The notes under the pieces were generated by a model. It saw only the letters and a list, made by a program, of their open reading frames with translations. It had not been told where the DNA came from and ran no database searches. Shown here one piece after another: positions 1 through 6,093 of a DNA stretch of 6,093 bases (the stretch's first letter is position 1; the number at the start of each line of letters is the position of its first letter). The translations under genes were made by a program, and so were the position numbers. Source of the DNA: Acidobacteriaceae bacterium. GTDB taxonomy: Bacteria > Acidobacteriota > Terriglobia > Terriglobales > Acidobacteriaceae. The DNA lies in the NCBI GenBank assembly GCA_030044455.1, contig JASHVU010000591.1:1-6093 (forward strand), in the 5' to 3' direction.

Positions 1-338
1 TTGATGTCGTAAGTGTCGCCGGGGTGAATGAAAAGACGGGCGAGGATCGTCTCTTTGGGAATGCGGCGATTGCCGATGACCCGGATGCTGTCGATGGTTT
101 CGAGAGTCTGCGCCGCCGCAGAGACGGTGGTAAATACCAGCAATGCCACCAGGAGCACACGCAGGGCCCGGCCGATCGGCCCGACAGAACCCGGGCCCAC
201 GAAGCAGGATATCAATGTGTGCTTGAACTTCACCGGGCAGCGGCCCTGCGGCGAGCACAAAAAGTACTGGTGCGGTCCATGGTTCGGCTTCACGGGAAGA
301 ATATGCACACCCTCATTGCTCAAAATCGTATCCTGCAT
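1..338 (-). CDS. bamA: Outer membrane protein assembly factor BamA-like (Omp85), N-terminal fragment
   Basis: BamA inserts beta-barrel proteins into the outer membrane; its periplasmic POTRA domains receive the substrates. The minus-strand frame is open from the left edge. A hydrophobic stretch (VLLVALLVFTTVSAAA, bases 158-111) following Arg residues reads as a signal peptide, with cleavage near AAA-Q. Directly after it comes IRVIGNRRIPKETILARL, the typical opening of a first POTRA domain, then HPGDTYD running off the edge. Only about 112 residues are present; the full family length is roughly 750-900. The start is uncertain. ATG at 338-336 would put more than 50 residues before the hydrophobic core, which is odd for a signal peptide. 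GTG at 200-198 would give a normal signal peptide of about 29 residues. Neither has a clear Shine-Dalgarno sequence. The gene is divergent from the peroxidase. TamA or another POTRA protein cannot be excluded without the barrel. Confidence 0.72.
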   Translation of the reverse strand, partial: MQDTILSNEGVHILPVKPNHGPHQYFLCSPQGRCPVKFKHTLISCFVGPGSVGPIGRALRVLLVALLVFTTVSAAAQTLETIDSIRVIGNRRIPKETILARLFIHPGDTYDI

Positions 339-351
339 CGAGGAAAGACTG

Positions 352-381
352 ATTATATTTGACCGTACCGACCCGGCCCAA
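352..381 (-). promoter_or_regulatory. Possible sigma-70 promoter for the bamA-like gene
   Basis: Read on the minus strand there is a perfect TATAAT (357-352). A weak -35 candidate, TTGGGC (381-376), lies 18 bases upstream and matches only the TTG of the consensus. A transcript would start near 345. That leaves about 7 bases before ATG 338 and about 145 bases before GTG 200. If the promoter is real, the downstream GTG start with a long leader is more natural. The -10 could be chance in a locally AT-rich patch. Confidence 0.4.
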
Positions 382-664
382 ACGGCAGGACATGGCTTGT
401 GGCACGGAAAGCGTACCTTTCCTCGTAATTCCCCTGCCGCGCTTGCCGCCTTCGGACCCAGGGCCGGGTTCCCGCTTTATACGAACCAGGCAGCAAACTG
501 CCGTTGCCGTTGCGCCAGGCCTTACGCCAGGGCACTTCGCTCGGGCGAAATGCGGCAAGGCCCGGCTGGTTGGGCTCCCATCCCACAGTCTACCGGAACG
601 AGGCGGGTTTCGACGCCTGTGCATCCTGTCTGCACGTGGCAGAATGTTGTTTAGACGCGAGAGG

Positions 665-795
665 CGGGGAATAGGGAGTAGCCAAGAGCCAGTAGCGCGG
701 ATGCGGTTCCGATGCCTCTTGCGTGGCTGTGACCGGCATCGGCTCATTGCATATTGCTTGTTGCCTGTTGCCTAATGCCTATTGGCTGCTCCCTA
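665..795. repeat. Heptamer-built intergenic inverted repeat
   Basis: Bases 747-795 divide exactly into seven consecutive 7-base units resembling TTGCCTA: TTGCATA at 747, TTGCTTG at 754, TTGCCTG at 761, TTGCCTA at 768, ATGCCTA at 775, and more diverged units at 782 and 789. Bases 665-699 carry the same unit on the opposite strand in the same 7-base phase: TAGGGAG at 672, TAGCCAA at 679, GAGCCAG at 686. The arms can pair: 672-678 with 789-795 perfectly, 679-685 with 782-788 at 6 of 7, and 686-692 with 775-781 at 4 of 7. It resembles short tandemly repeated or REP-like intergenic elements. The tract ends 9 bases before the peroxidase start, so the transcript's leader could fold. Confidence 0.6.
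709..742. repeat. Perfect 8-base stem nested inside the heptamer inverted repeat
   Basis: CCGATGCC (709-716) and GGCATCGG (735-742) are exact reverse complements around an 18-base loop. They sit between the two heptamer arms, so the whole stretch 672-795 could fold as one long interrupted hairpin. No T-run follows, so it is not a standard intrinsic terminator. Confidence 0.55.
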
Positions 796-804
796 CGGAC
801 TTCT

Positions 805-1308
805 ATGACCGACCGCACCATCTACGGATTCAATGCGGAGTTGCTTGACGGGCGTACCATTGCGCTCGACGAGTTTCGCGGCCAGGTGTTGCTGATTGTG
901 AATACCGCCAGCCGATGCGGGTTTACGCCGCAGTACGCGCAGCTCGAAGAGCTTTATCGCAGATATAAGGGCCGCGGATTCGCTGTGCTGGGTTTCCCCT
1001 CGAATCAGTTTGGCAAACAGGAGCCGGGGACGGCTGAGGAGATTGCTTCCTTTTGCGAACGCAATTTCGGCGTCAGCTTTCCTGTTTTCGCCAAGATCGA
1101 TGTGAACGGGAAAAATGCCCACCCCCTTTACCGCTTTTTGAACCAGGAAAAACCGGCCAGGTTCCGCATTCTTCTTGGCGACGGCATCCGATGGAATTTC
1201 ACTAAATTCCTGGTTGCGCGCGACGGCCGGGTTGTGGCGCGCTTCGGCTCGAGAGACAAACCGGCCGGTCTGGCCCCATCCATCGAAGAGATGCTGAACG
1301 GGAGTTAG
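805..1308 (+). CDS. Glutathione peroxidase family protein (Cys-type thiol peroxidase)
   Basis: This enzyme reduces hydrogen peroxide and organic or lipid hydroperoxides. Bacterial Cys members usually use thioredoxin rather than glutathione. The 167 residues have the normal length for the family. Visible motifs: VNTASRCGFTPQY with the peroxidatic Cys38; FPSNQFGKQEPGT with the catalytic Gln72; FCERNF with Cys84 at the usual resolving position; and WNFTKF with Trp130 and Asn131. Cys, Gln, Trp and Asn complete the catalytic tetrad. The common Cys in FPCNQF is Ser66 here; that Cys is not the resolving one. I chose ATG 805 (MTDRTIYGF) because it matches the family's start. An in-frame ATG at 754 would only translate the heptamer repeat into a Cys-rich extension. 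No strong Shine-Dalgarno is visible. No signal peptide is seen, so it is probably cytoplasmic. The gene stands alone, with spacers on both sides. Confidence 0.93.
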   Translation: MTDRTIYGFNAELLDGRTIALDEFRGQVLLIVNTASRCGFTPQYAQLEELYRRYKGRGFAVLGFPSNQFGKQEPGTAEEIASFCERNFGVSFPVFAKIDVNGKNAHPLYRFLNQEKPARFRILLGDGIRWNFTKFLVARDGRVVARFGSRDKPAGLAPSIEEMLNGS

Positions 1309-1323
1309 GGGCGGGCTGCCCCT
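1307..1323 (+). terminator. GC hairpin at the end of the peroxidase gene, possible weak terminator
   Basis: AGGGGC (1307-1312) pairs with GCCCCT (1318-1323) around a 5-base loop, starting inside the stop codon. No T-run follows, so an intrinsic terminator is not established. It may instead protect the mRNA end, or be chance in GC-rich DNA. Confidence 0.25.
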
Positions 1324-1755
1324 CAACACCGCGGCTCACATGACGGGATGCGGCGCGGGGGAAGAAGAATCGTTCCACGGTGCAATATCGTCATATGTGG
1401 CAGCGGTCATACGGCTTTTTACCACACTGCGGCATCCTAAGAAGAGACGTTCCAGCGCAACCTGTTTTGGGGATTCAAAGTCTTATGGGAGCGCGGCCTC
1501 ATCAGCGTGGATAAGTATAGTTGTTGTGTGTTCCTGGGCACTGTATTCTGCGCGTCTCGTCCTTTCGACTACGATGGTAGATTCAACTGCGATAAGGCCC
1601 GCGGGGGCTGCTTGCACTCCGGTCCGGGGCAACGATGAGCCGGTGCGAGCGGGCCGGGACGCCGCCAATCTAATCACTTGCATGATCATTAGAGGCATCC
1701 AGGCTGCCGGAAAGAGCACCACGATGACACCGGCCGAGGAGCGAATACCAGCTTT
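1309..1755. other. Spacer of about 450 bases with no convincing gene
   Basis: A plus-strand open frame (1340-1759) and a minus-strand one (1483-2055) cover this stretch, but neither looks real. The plus frame has no Shine-Dalgarno, third codon positions near 55% GC by rough count (flatter than the neighbouring genes), and no family I recognise. Its GIQAAGKST (1694-1720) matches a Walker A pattern but lies 12 residues from the C-terminus, which no P-loop enzyme would allow. Its TGA overlaps the RND start codon as ATGA. The minus frame runs far into the RND gene. A weak plus-strand promoter pair exists (TTGTTG 1521-1526, 17-base spacer, TATTCT 1544-1549). An 8-base palindrome, ATGATCAT, sits at 1682-1689. 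It may be a decayed gene or a regulatory region for the pump operon. Confidence 0.5.
1736..1741 (+). promoter_or_regulatory. Distant Shine-Dalgarno candidate for the RND gene
   Basis: GAGGAG is the only good anti-16S match upstream of the pump. It lies 14 bases before ATG 1756 and 17 before the second ATG at 1759, longer than the usual 5-9. The start is nevertheless secure because MWIVRLALRRPYTF is a normal RND N-terminus and no nearer in-frame start exists upstream. Confidence 0.4.
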
Positions 1756-4700
1756 ATGATGTGGATTGTCCGGCTCGCGCTGAGACGACCCTATACTTTC
1801 GTCGTCTTTGCGCTTCTGATCCTGATCCTTGGCGTCTTCAGCATTGCTTCGATGCCGACGGACATCTTTCCCAACATCGATATCCCCGTGGTCACGGTGG
1901 TGTGGAACTTCGCCGGACTCTCTGCCGAACAGATTGCGAACCGGATCGTAACCAATTCCGAGCGTGGCATGACCACCACGGTCAACGACATCGACCACAT
2001 CGAGTCGCAATCCCTGGTGGGCGTGGGCCTCATCAAGATCTTTTTCAAGCCGCACGTCGATATCGCGCAGGCCGTGGCCCAGGTGACCTCAATCAGCCAG
2101 GTCCAGCTGCGCTCGCTGCCGCCAGGCACGGTGCCGCCCTTCATCATCCAGTACAACGCCTCGAGCGTGCCCATCATGCAGTTGGGTCTCTCCGGGCAGG
2201 GTCTCAACGAAATCCAATTGAATGACGCGGCCACTCAAACCATCCGCATCCAGCTGGCCACAGTAGAAGGCGCGCAGACTCCATACCCTTATGGCGGCAA
2301 ACAGCGCGAGATCGTTGTGGACCTCGACCCGGCGGCGCTGCAGGCTCATGGCCTGTCGCCCGGCGACGTGGTTACAGCGGTCACCAATCAGAACGTGATT
2401 GCGCCCGCCGGCACGGTGAAGTTCGACAAATTTGAGTACCAGGTGGAGACCAACTCGGCGCCGTCGATGATCGAGGCGCTCAACAACATGCCCATCAAGG
2501 CCGTCAACGGCACGGTGGTCTACATCCGCGACGTGGCGCACGTGCGCGACGGCAATCCGCCCCAGACCAATATCGTGCGCGTGAATGGCCGGCGTGGCGT
2601 GATCATGAACGTGCTCAAGACCGGCACGACCTCAACGCTCGACATCATTAAGAACATCCGCGAGATCCTCGCCAATCCAAGTCTCAAGGGTCAGCTGCCG
2701 CCCACCTTTCGCATCGACACGCTAACCGACCAGTCGATTTTCGTGCGCGCGGCTGTGAATGGCGTGGTGCGCGAAGGCATCATCGCTGCGTGCCTCACGG
2801 CAGTGATGATCCTGGTGTTCCTGGGCAGCTGGCGATCGACGCTTATCATTGCGGTTTCGATTCCGCTTTCGATTCTTTGTTCGCTGATCCTGCTCTACGC
2901 ATTGCACGAGACGGTCAACATCATGACGCTGGGCGGGCTGGCGCTGGCCGTGGGCATCCTGGTTGACGATGCCACGGTTGAAATCGAGAACATCAACCGC
3001 AACCTGGAACAGGGCAAGGAAATTGAGCAGGCGATTCTGGACGGCGCAGCGCAGATCGCCACGCCGGCGCTGGTATCCACGCTCTCAATCTGCATCGTGT
3101 TCGTGCCCATGTTCCTGCTCAGCGGCGTGGCGCGTTATTTGTTTGTACCGCTCGCCGAAGCGGTAGTGTTCGCCATGCTGGCCAGCTACCTGCTCTCGCG
3201 CACCGTGGTGCCGACCATGGCCCGCTATCTGCTCAAAGAGCACGACGACGCCGAGGTGGAACGTAAACGCCGCAGTCGCAACCCGCTCATCATGTTCCAG
3301 CTTGCATTTGAAGACGGATTTGAAAGGGTGCGCCATTTTTACGTTCGGGCGCTCGCCTTGTGCGTCGACCACTCCGGCGTGTTTATGGTGTTGTTCTTTG
3401 CGGTTGCTCTGGGCTCGCTGGGCCTTACGCCGGAACTTGGCCAGGACTTCTTCCCTGCAACCGATTCCGGCGAGTTCACAATTCACGTGCGCGACCACAC
3501 GGGAACCCGCATTGAAGAAACGGCGGCGCTTTGCGATCACCTGGAACAGACGATTCGCACCGTGATTCCGGCGGACGAGCTGATGACAATCACCGACAAC
3601 ATCGGCCTCCCCTACTCCTCACTGAACCTTTCGTATTCGACATCGGCGCCAGTGGGTCCGTCGGACGCGGATATCGAAATCACGCTGGCCCACAAGCATC
3701 ACTCGACCGACGCCTATGAGAATCGGCTGCGCCGGGTGCTGGCGCGCGATTATCCCGGCGTGACCTTCTATGCGGTGCCGTCGGACATTGTGACTCAGAT
3801 TCTGAACTTCGGTTTGTCTTCGCCGATCGATTTGCAGATTGTGGGCCCCGATCTATTTGCCGATCGCGCTCTGGCTGAAGAAATGCTCAACGAGGTGCGC
3901 TACGTGCCTGGTGCGGTGGACGCGCGCATTCAGCAGCCTTTCAACTATCCCAACTTCACGGTGAACGTCGACCGCACCCGGGCAGCATCGGTGGGACTGA
4001 CGCAGACCAACGTGGCGCAAAGCCTGCTGGTGACGCTGAGCGGAAGCTTCCAGACGAGCCCTAACTTCTTTCTCGATCCGCGCAACGGAGTTTCTTACAA
4101 CGTCGCCATCGAGGCTCCGCAGTACAAGGTCAGTTCAATGGCCGCGCTCGAGAGTCTTCCCGTCACCGGAAACGCAACCATCGAGGAGCCGGGAGGCGCG
4201 GCTCCAACGCTGGCGCCGGGCTCATTAGCATCGGCCGCGCCGGGCGCGCCATTCACAGCCGCGCCGGGCGCGGCAAGCAAACCCATCGAGGTGCTGGGAA
4301 ATCTTGCCGACATCGTGCCGGGAGCCGAACAGGGACTCATCAGCCACTACGATGTGCAGCCGGTGATCGACATTTATGCCAACGTTGAGGGCACTGACCT
4401 GGGCAGCGTGACGCGAAAGATCGAGCAAATCAGGGACAAGTACGAGGAGAAGTTGCCGCGGGGGTCGCACTTCATCCTGCGCGGGCAGAGCGAGACCATG
4501 AAGCGGTCGTACTTCGGATTGCTTACCGGCCTCGCCTTCTCAATTCTGCTGGTGTACCTGCTCATCGTGGTTAACTTCCAGTCGTGGCTCGATCCATTTC
4601 TGATTATTGCCGCTTTGCCGGCCGCGCTCGCCGGTATCGTGTGGTTCCTGTTCCTGACTCATACGCGGCTCAGCGTACCGGCGTTGACGGGTTCCATCAT

Positions 4701-5073
4701 GTGCATGGGTGTGGCAACGGCCAACTCGATCCTGGTAGTGAGTTTCGCGCGCGAGCAGCTTGAGATTCTGGTGGGCGACGCCCGCAAGGCCGCGTTGAAC
4801 GCCGGCTTTGTGCGTTTGCGCCCGGTCATCATGACCGCTCTGGCCATGATTATCGGCATGGTGCCGATGGCGCTGGGCCTGGGCGACGGCGGCGAGCAGA
4901 ATGCGCCGCTGGGACGCGCCGTGATCGGAGGCCTGCTGGTGGCCACTGTAGCCACGCTGTTCTTCGTGCCGGTTTTTTTCGCCATAGTGCATGGCTGGCT
5001 TGAACGGCGCAAGACCGAGCACGGCGCACGGGATATTTTGAATACCAATGAGTTTGAAGGAACACGGGAGTGA
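1756..5073 (+). CDS. RND efflux transporter permease (AcrB/MdtB-MdtC type, HAE1 family)
   Basis: This is an inner-membrane, proton-driven trimeric pump that exports drugs, detergents or other amphiphiles through a periplasmic adaptor and an outer-membrane channel. Its 1105 residues compare with about 1040-1060 for the family. TM1 is near residues 12-31, followed by a periplasmic porter loop. TM2-TM6 lie at about 336-490 with GILVDDATVEIEN in TM4; Asp404 and Asp405 correspond to AcrB Asp407/Asp408. TM7 is near 532-556, followed by LGQDFFPATDSGEF and the second porter loop. TM8-TM12 lie at about 917-1080. Thr1027 fits AcrB Thr978. The AcrB Lys940 position is Ala989 (VATANSIL). An Ala/Pro/Gly-rich insert at about 811-845 explains much of the extra length. 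The lack of the charged TM10 motif and of other CzcA/CusA features argues against a metal pump; the substrate is unknown. The adaptor gene follows after 6 bases, so the two are co-transcribed. Confidence 0.96.
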   Translation: MMWIVRLALRRPYTFVVFALLILILGVFSIASMPTDIFPNIDIPVVTVVWNFAGLSAEQIANRIVTNSERGMTTTVNDIDHIESQSLVGVGLIKIFFKPHVDIAQAVAQVTSISQVQLRSLPPGTVPPFIIQYNASSVPIMQLGLSGQGLNEIQLNDAATQTIRIQLATVEGAQTPYPYGGKQREIVVDLDPAALQAHGLSPGDVVTAVTNQNVIAPAGTVKFDKFEYQVETNSAPSMIEALNNMPIKAVNGTVVYIRDVAHVRDGNPPQTNIVRVNGRRGVIMNVLKTGTTSTLDIIKNIREILANPSLKGQLPPTFRIDTLTDQSIFVRAAVNGVVREGIIAACLTAVMILVFLGSWRSTLIIAVSIPLSILCSLILLYALHETVNIMTLGGLALAVGILVDDATVEIENINRNLEQGKEIEQAILDGAAQIATPALVSTLSICIVFVPMFLLSGVARYLFVPLAEAVVFAMLASYLLSRTVVPTMARYLLKEHDDAEVERKRRSRNPLIMFQLAFEDGFERVRHFYVRALALCVDHSGVFMVLFFAVALGSLGLTPELGQDFFPATDSGEFTIHVRDHTGTRIEETAALCDHLEQTIRTVIPADELMTITDNIGLPYSSLNLSYSTSAPVGPSDADIEITLAHKHHSTDAYENRLRRVLARDYPGVTFYAVPSDIVTQILNFGLSSPIDLQIVGPDLFADRALAEEMLNEVRYVPGAVDARIQQPFNYPNFTVNVDRTRAASVGLTQTNVAQSLLVTLSGSFQTSPNFFLDPRNGVSYNVAIEAPQYKVSSMAALESLPVTGNATIEEPGGAAPTLAPGSLASAAPGAPFTAAPGAASKPIEVLGNLADIVPGAEQGLISHYDVQPVIDIYANVEGTDLGSVTRKIEQIRDKYEEKLPRGSHFILRGQSETMKRSYFGLLTGLAFSILLVYLLIVVNFQSWLDPFLIIAALPAALAGIVWFLFLTHTRLSVPALTGSIMCMGVATANSILVVSFAREQLEILVGDARKAALNAGFVRLRPVIMTALAMIIGMVPMALGLGDGGEQNAPLGRAVIGGLLVATVATLFFVPVFFAIVHGWLERRKTEHGARDILNTNEFEGTRE
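4210..4281 (+). repeat. Three imperfect 24-base in-frame repeats inside the RND gene
   Basis: Units 4210-4233, 4234-4257 and 4258-4281 encode LAPGSLAS, AAPGAPFT and AAPGAASK (residues 819-842). The last two share an exact 15-base run, GCCGCGCCGGGCGCG, at 4234-4248 and 4258-4272. All three carry APG at the same place. The tract lies in the second periplasmic loop, just before IEVLGNLADIVPG, a segment that normally follows a short turn. It looks like a flexible linker grown by repeat duplication. Confidence 0.75.
5066..5070 (+). promoter_or_regulatory. Ribosome binding site of the adaptor gene
   Basis: GGGAG lies 9 bases before ATG 5080 and ends directly before the TGA of the pump gene. It fixes the adaptor start and implies translation close behind the pump. 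Confidence 0.6.
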
Positions 5074-5079
5074 TTCGCC

Positions 5080-6093
5080 ATGACCAATGAATCGAACAAT
5101 AAATTGCAAAAGAAATCGCCGAATGAATCGAATCCCGGCCAGGCAAGAGCGGAGCATCAGGAGAGCCACGCGCCCGATCAGGCGCCCATCGCGCCGCACA
5201 AGGCGGTAACGGTGGTCGTGATTCTGGCGCTGGTGCTGGCGGTGCTGGCGGTCACCGGCTACCTGAGTCGCAAGCATGACGCCAAAGTGCTGGCCGCGAA
5301 TACGGCGGAGTTCGCCGCACCCACCGTCGAGGTTGAGCAAGCCAAGCGGGCTGCGCCAGTGGATAACTTTGTGCTGCCGGGCAACGTGACGGCCTACACT
5401 GACTCGCCCATCTACGCGCGGACCGACGGCTACCTGACTCACTGGTACTACGACATTGGCGCGCATGTGAGGAAGGGTGCGTTGCTGGCCGAGATTGCTA
5501 CGCCCGAACTCGATCAGCAACTGGCGCAGGCCGAAGCCGACCTGGCCACCGCACAAACCAACCAGAAGAACGCGCAGGTGCAGGCCGAGCGCTACAAGGG
5601 TCTGGTGACGTCCGATGCGGTTTCGAAATTCGATACCGATACATACGTGACCCAGGCCGCGGCGGCGCAAACGGCAGTCAGGTCGGCGCAGGCGAATGTG
5701 CAGCGACTCAAGGAACTGCAGTCGTTTGAGAAAGTCTACGCGCCGTTTGACGGCGTTGTGACCGCGCGCAATGTAGACACGGGCCAGTTGATCAGCCAGG
5801 GAGCAAACGTTGAGCTTTTCCACTTGCAGGCTTTAGGAACGCTGCGCGTTTATACCAATGTGCCGCAGCTTTACACCACGGTGATCAAGCGCGGCGCAAA
5901 GATCCCGTTGATGTTGGCGCGGGTAGTTCGGCTCAGTCCCGAGAATCGCCGGCGAATGACCTCAGTGGGAATGGCGGCAGGCATTGCTGCGGCCTTCAAT
6001 GCGCCTATCGCCGCAGTCACCTTTACGCTCGAAGAACTGGTCGGCAATCTCGATCAAACCATGTTGTCGGGCGTAATTGTGGCGGCCGCGCTG
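5080..6093 (+). CDS. RND periplasmic adaptor (membrane fusion protein), C-terminus replaced by ClC sequence; runs off the edge
   Basis: The adaptor links the inner-membrane RND pump to an outer-membrane channel. The frame is open for 338 codons to the right edge. Residues 1-41 are hydrophilic, rich in Asn, Gln and His. One membrane anchor (VTVVVILALVLAVLAVTGYL, 43-62) follows, so it is anchored rather than lipidated. The first lipoyl half is about 100-140 (YARTDGYLTHWYYDIGAHVRKG), the Ala/Gln-rich alpha-hairpin about 142-215, and the second lipoyl half about 217-250 (VYAPFDGVVTARNVDTGQLI). The beta-barrel begins at LRVYTNVPQLYTTVIKRG. After about residue 279 the sequence is no longer adaptor-like but matches a ClC channel. 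The rest of the barrel and the membrane-proximal domain are therefore missing. The gene lies 6 bases after the pump stop, with a good ribosome binding site. The adaptor identity is firm up to the switch; the whole reading frame may be an assembly artefact. Confidence 0.9.
   Translation, partial: MTNESNNKLQKKSPNESNPGQARAEHQESHAPDQAPIAPHKAVTVVVILALVLAVLAVTGYLSRKHDAKVLAANTAEFAAPTVEVEQAKRAAPVDNFVLPGNVTAYTDSPIYARTDGYLTHWYYDIGAHVRKGALLAEIATPELDQQLAQAEADLATAQTNQKNAQVQAERYKGLVTSDAVSKFDTDTYVTQAAAAQTAVRSAQANVQRLKELQSFEKVYAPFDGVVTARNVDTGQLISQGANVELFHLQALGTLRVYTNVPQLYTTVIKRGAKIPLMLARVVRLSPENRRRMTSVGMAAGIAAAFNAPIAAVTFTLEELVGNLDQTMLSGVIVAAAL
5911..6093 (+). pseudogene. Internal fragment of a ClC chloride channel/antiporter fused in frame to the adaptor
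   Basis: From about residue 280 the frame reads ARVVRLSPENRRR, then VGMAAGIAAAFNAPIAAV and FTLEELVGNLDQ. This matches the ClC region that in E. coli ClC reads [24 protein letters not shown], including the pair of Glu residues (Glu318, Glu319) that holds the internal proton-transfer Glu203. Everything upstream in a ClC protein is absent: helices A-F, the GSGIP selectivity motif and the GREGP gating-glutamate loop. No start codon with a ribosome binding site precedes the fragment, so it is not a separate intact gene. It continues beyond the window. As shown it could not make a working channel. Base composition does not differ visibly from the adaptor part, so both halves could come from the same or a related genome. 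Confidence 0.8.

Larger units (their letters stand above)
339..804. other. Non-coding spacer between divergent genes
   Basis: No frame on either strand here looks like a protein. The open frames are rich in Arg, Pro and Cys, lack recognisable motifs and start without ribosome binding sites. The left part holds the putative minus-strand promoter. The middle has small hairpins: one at 532-553 (TTCGC 536-540 with GCGAA 545-549, TCGG loop, extended by GCA/TGC across a mismatch) and one at 601-618 (AGGCG/CGCCT). A short direct repeat, CGCCAGG, occurs at 513-519 and 525-531. The right part is the heptamer inverted repeat listed separately. I see no clear plus-strand promoter for the peroxidase gene. 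Confidence 0.6.

Noticed and set aside
536..549. Hairpin TTCGC-TCGG-GCGAA as a terminator
   Set aside because: The stem is short and no T-run follows on either strand; it is far from any gene end.
600..620. tRNA T-arm-like sequence GGCGGGTTTCGACGCC
   Set aside because: The 5-base stem has an 8-base loop, and no acceptor, D or anticodon arms can be placed around it.
28..775. Overlapping plus-strand frames (28-654, 359-775)
   Set aside because: The first is antisense to the BamA signal peptide and POTRA start. Both give Arg/Pro/Cys-rich sequence without family features, and the second translates the heptamer repeat at its end.
1694..1720. Walker A-like GIQAAGKST in the spacer
   Set aside because: It matches GxxxxGKS/T but lies 12 residues from the end of its frame, with no room for the rest of a P-loop domain. 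Taken as chance.
1483..2055. 190-codon minus-strand open frame
   Set aside because: About 300 bases overlap the RND gene in antisense, the composition is typical of shadow frames, and no motif or ribosome binding site is seen.
4540..5823. 427-codon minus-strand open frame
   Set aside because: It is antisense to the secure RND and adaptor genes. The protein is rich in Arg, His and Gln, with no recognisable domain, as expected of a shadow frame in GC-rich coding DNA.

Overview
The window looks like ordinary chromosomal DNA from a GC-rich, Gram-negative (diderm) bacterium. It carries a BamA-type outer-membrane assembly protein, a Cys-type glutathione peroxidase, and an RND efflux pump with its periplasmic adaptor. 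The protein styles (an RND pump starting MWIVRLALRRPYTFVV, the order pump then adaptor, and a ClC-type sequence at the right end) remind me of Acidobacteriota. That is an impression from memory, not a search result. Both ends cut through genes, so this may be a short metagenomic contig.

Layout, left to right. Bases 1-338 (minus strand) hold the start of a BamA/Omp85-like gene: a signal peptide, then the opening of the first POTRA domain. A perfect TATAAT lies just upstream of it on the minus strand. Bases 339-804 are non-coding spacer. Its right half holds an unusual inverted repeat built from 7-base units, with a second perfect stem nested inside. A glutathione peroxidase gene follows (805-1308, plus), then about 450 bases with no convincing gene. 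A 1105-residue RND permease (1756-5073, plus) is followed after 6 bases by its membrane-fusion/adaptor gene (5080 to the right edge). The two are clearly an operon for an inner-membrane pump and its periplasmic adaptor; an outer-membrane TolC-like gene would be expected next.

The most striking point is at the right end. The adaptor reading frame switches near residue 279 (about base 5911-5925), without a stop or frameshift, into the middle of a ClC chloride channel/antiporter. Neither half is complete, so this is either a real deletion fusion or, more probably, an assembly chimera. Two further points stand out: three imperfect 24-base in-frame repeats make an Ala/Pro/Gly-rich insert in the RND pump, and the pump has Ala where AcrB has the proton-relay lysine of TM10. 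I found no CRISPR array, tRNA, rRNA, transposase or defence system, and nothing I would call a previously undescribed system.
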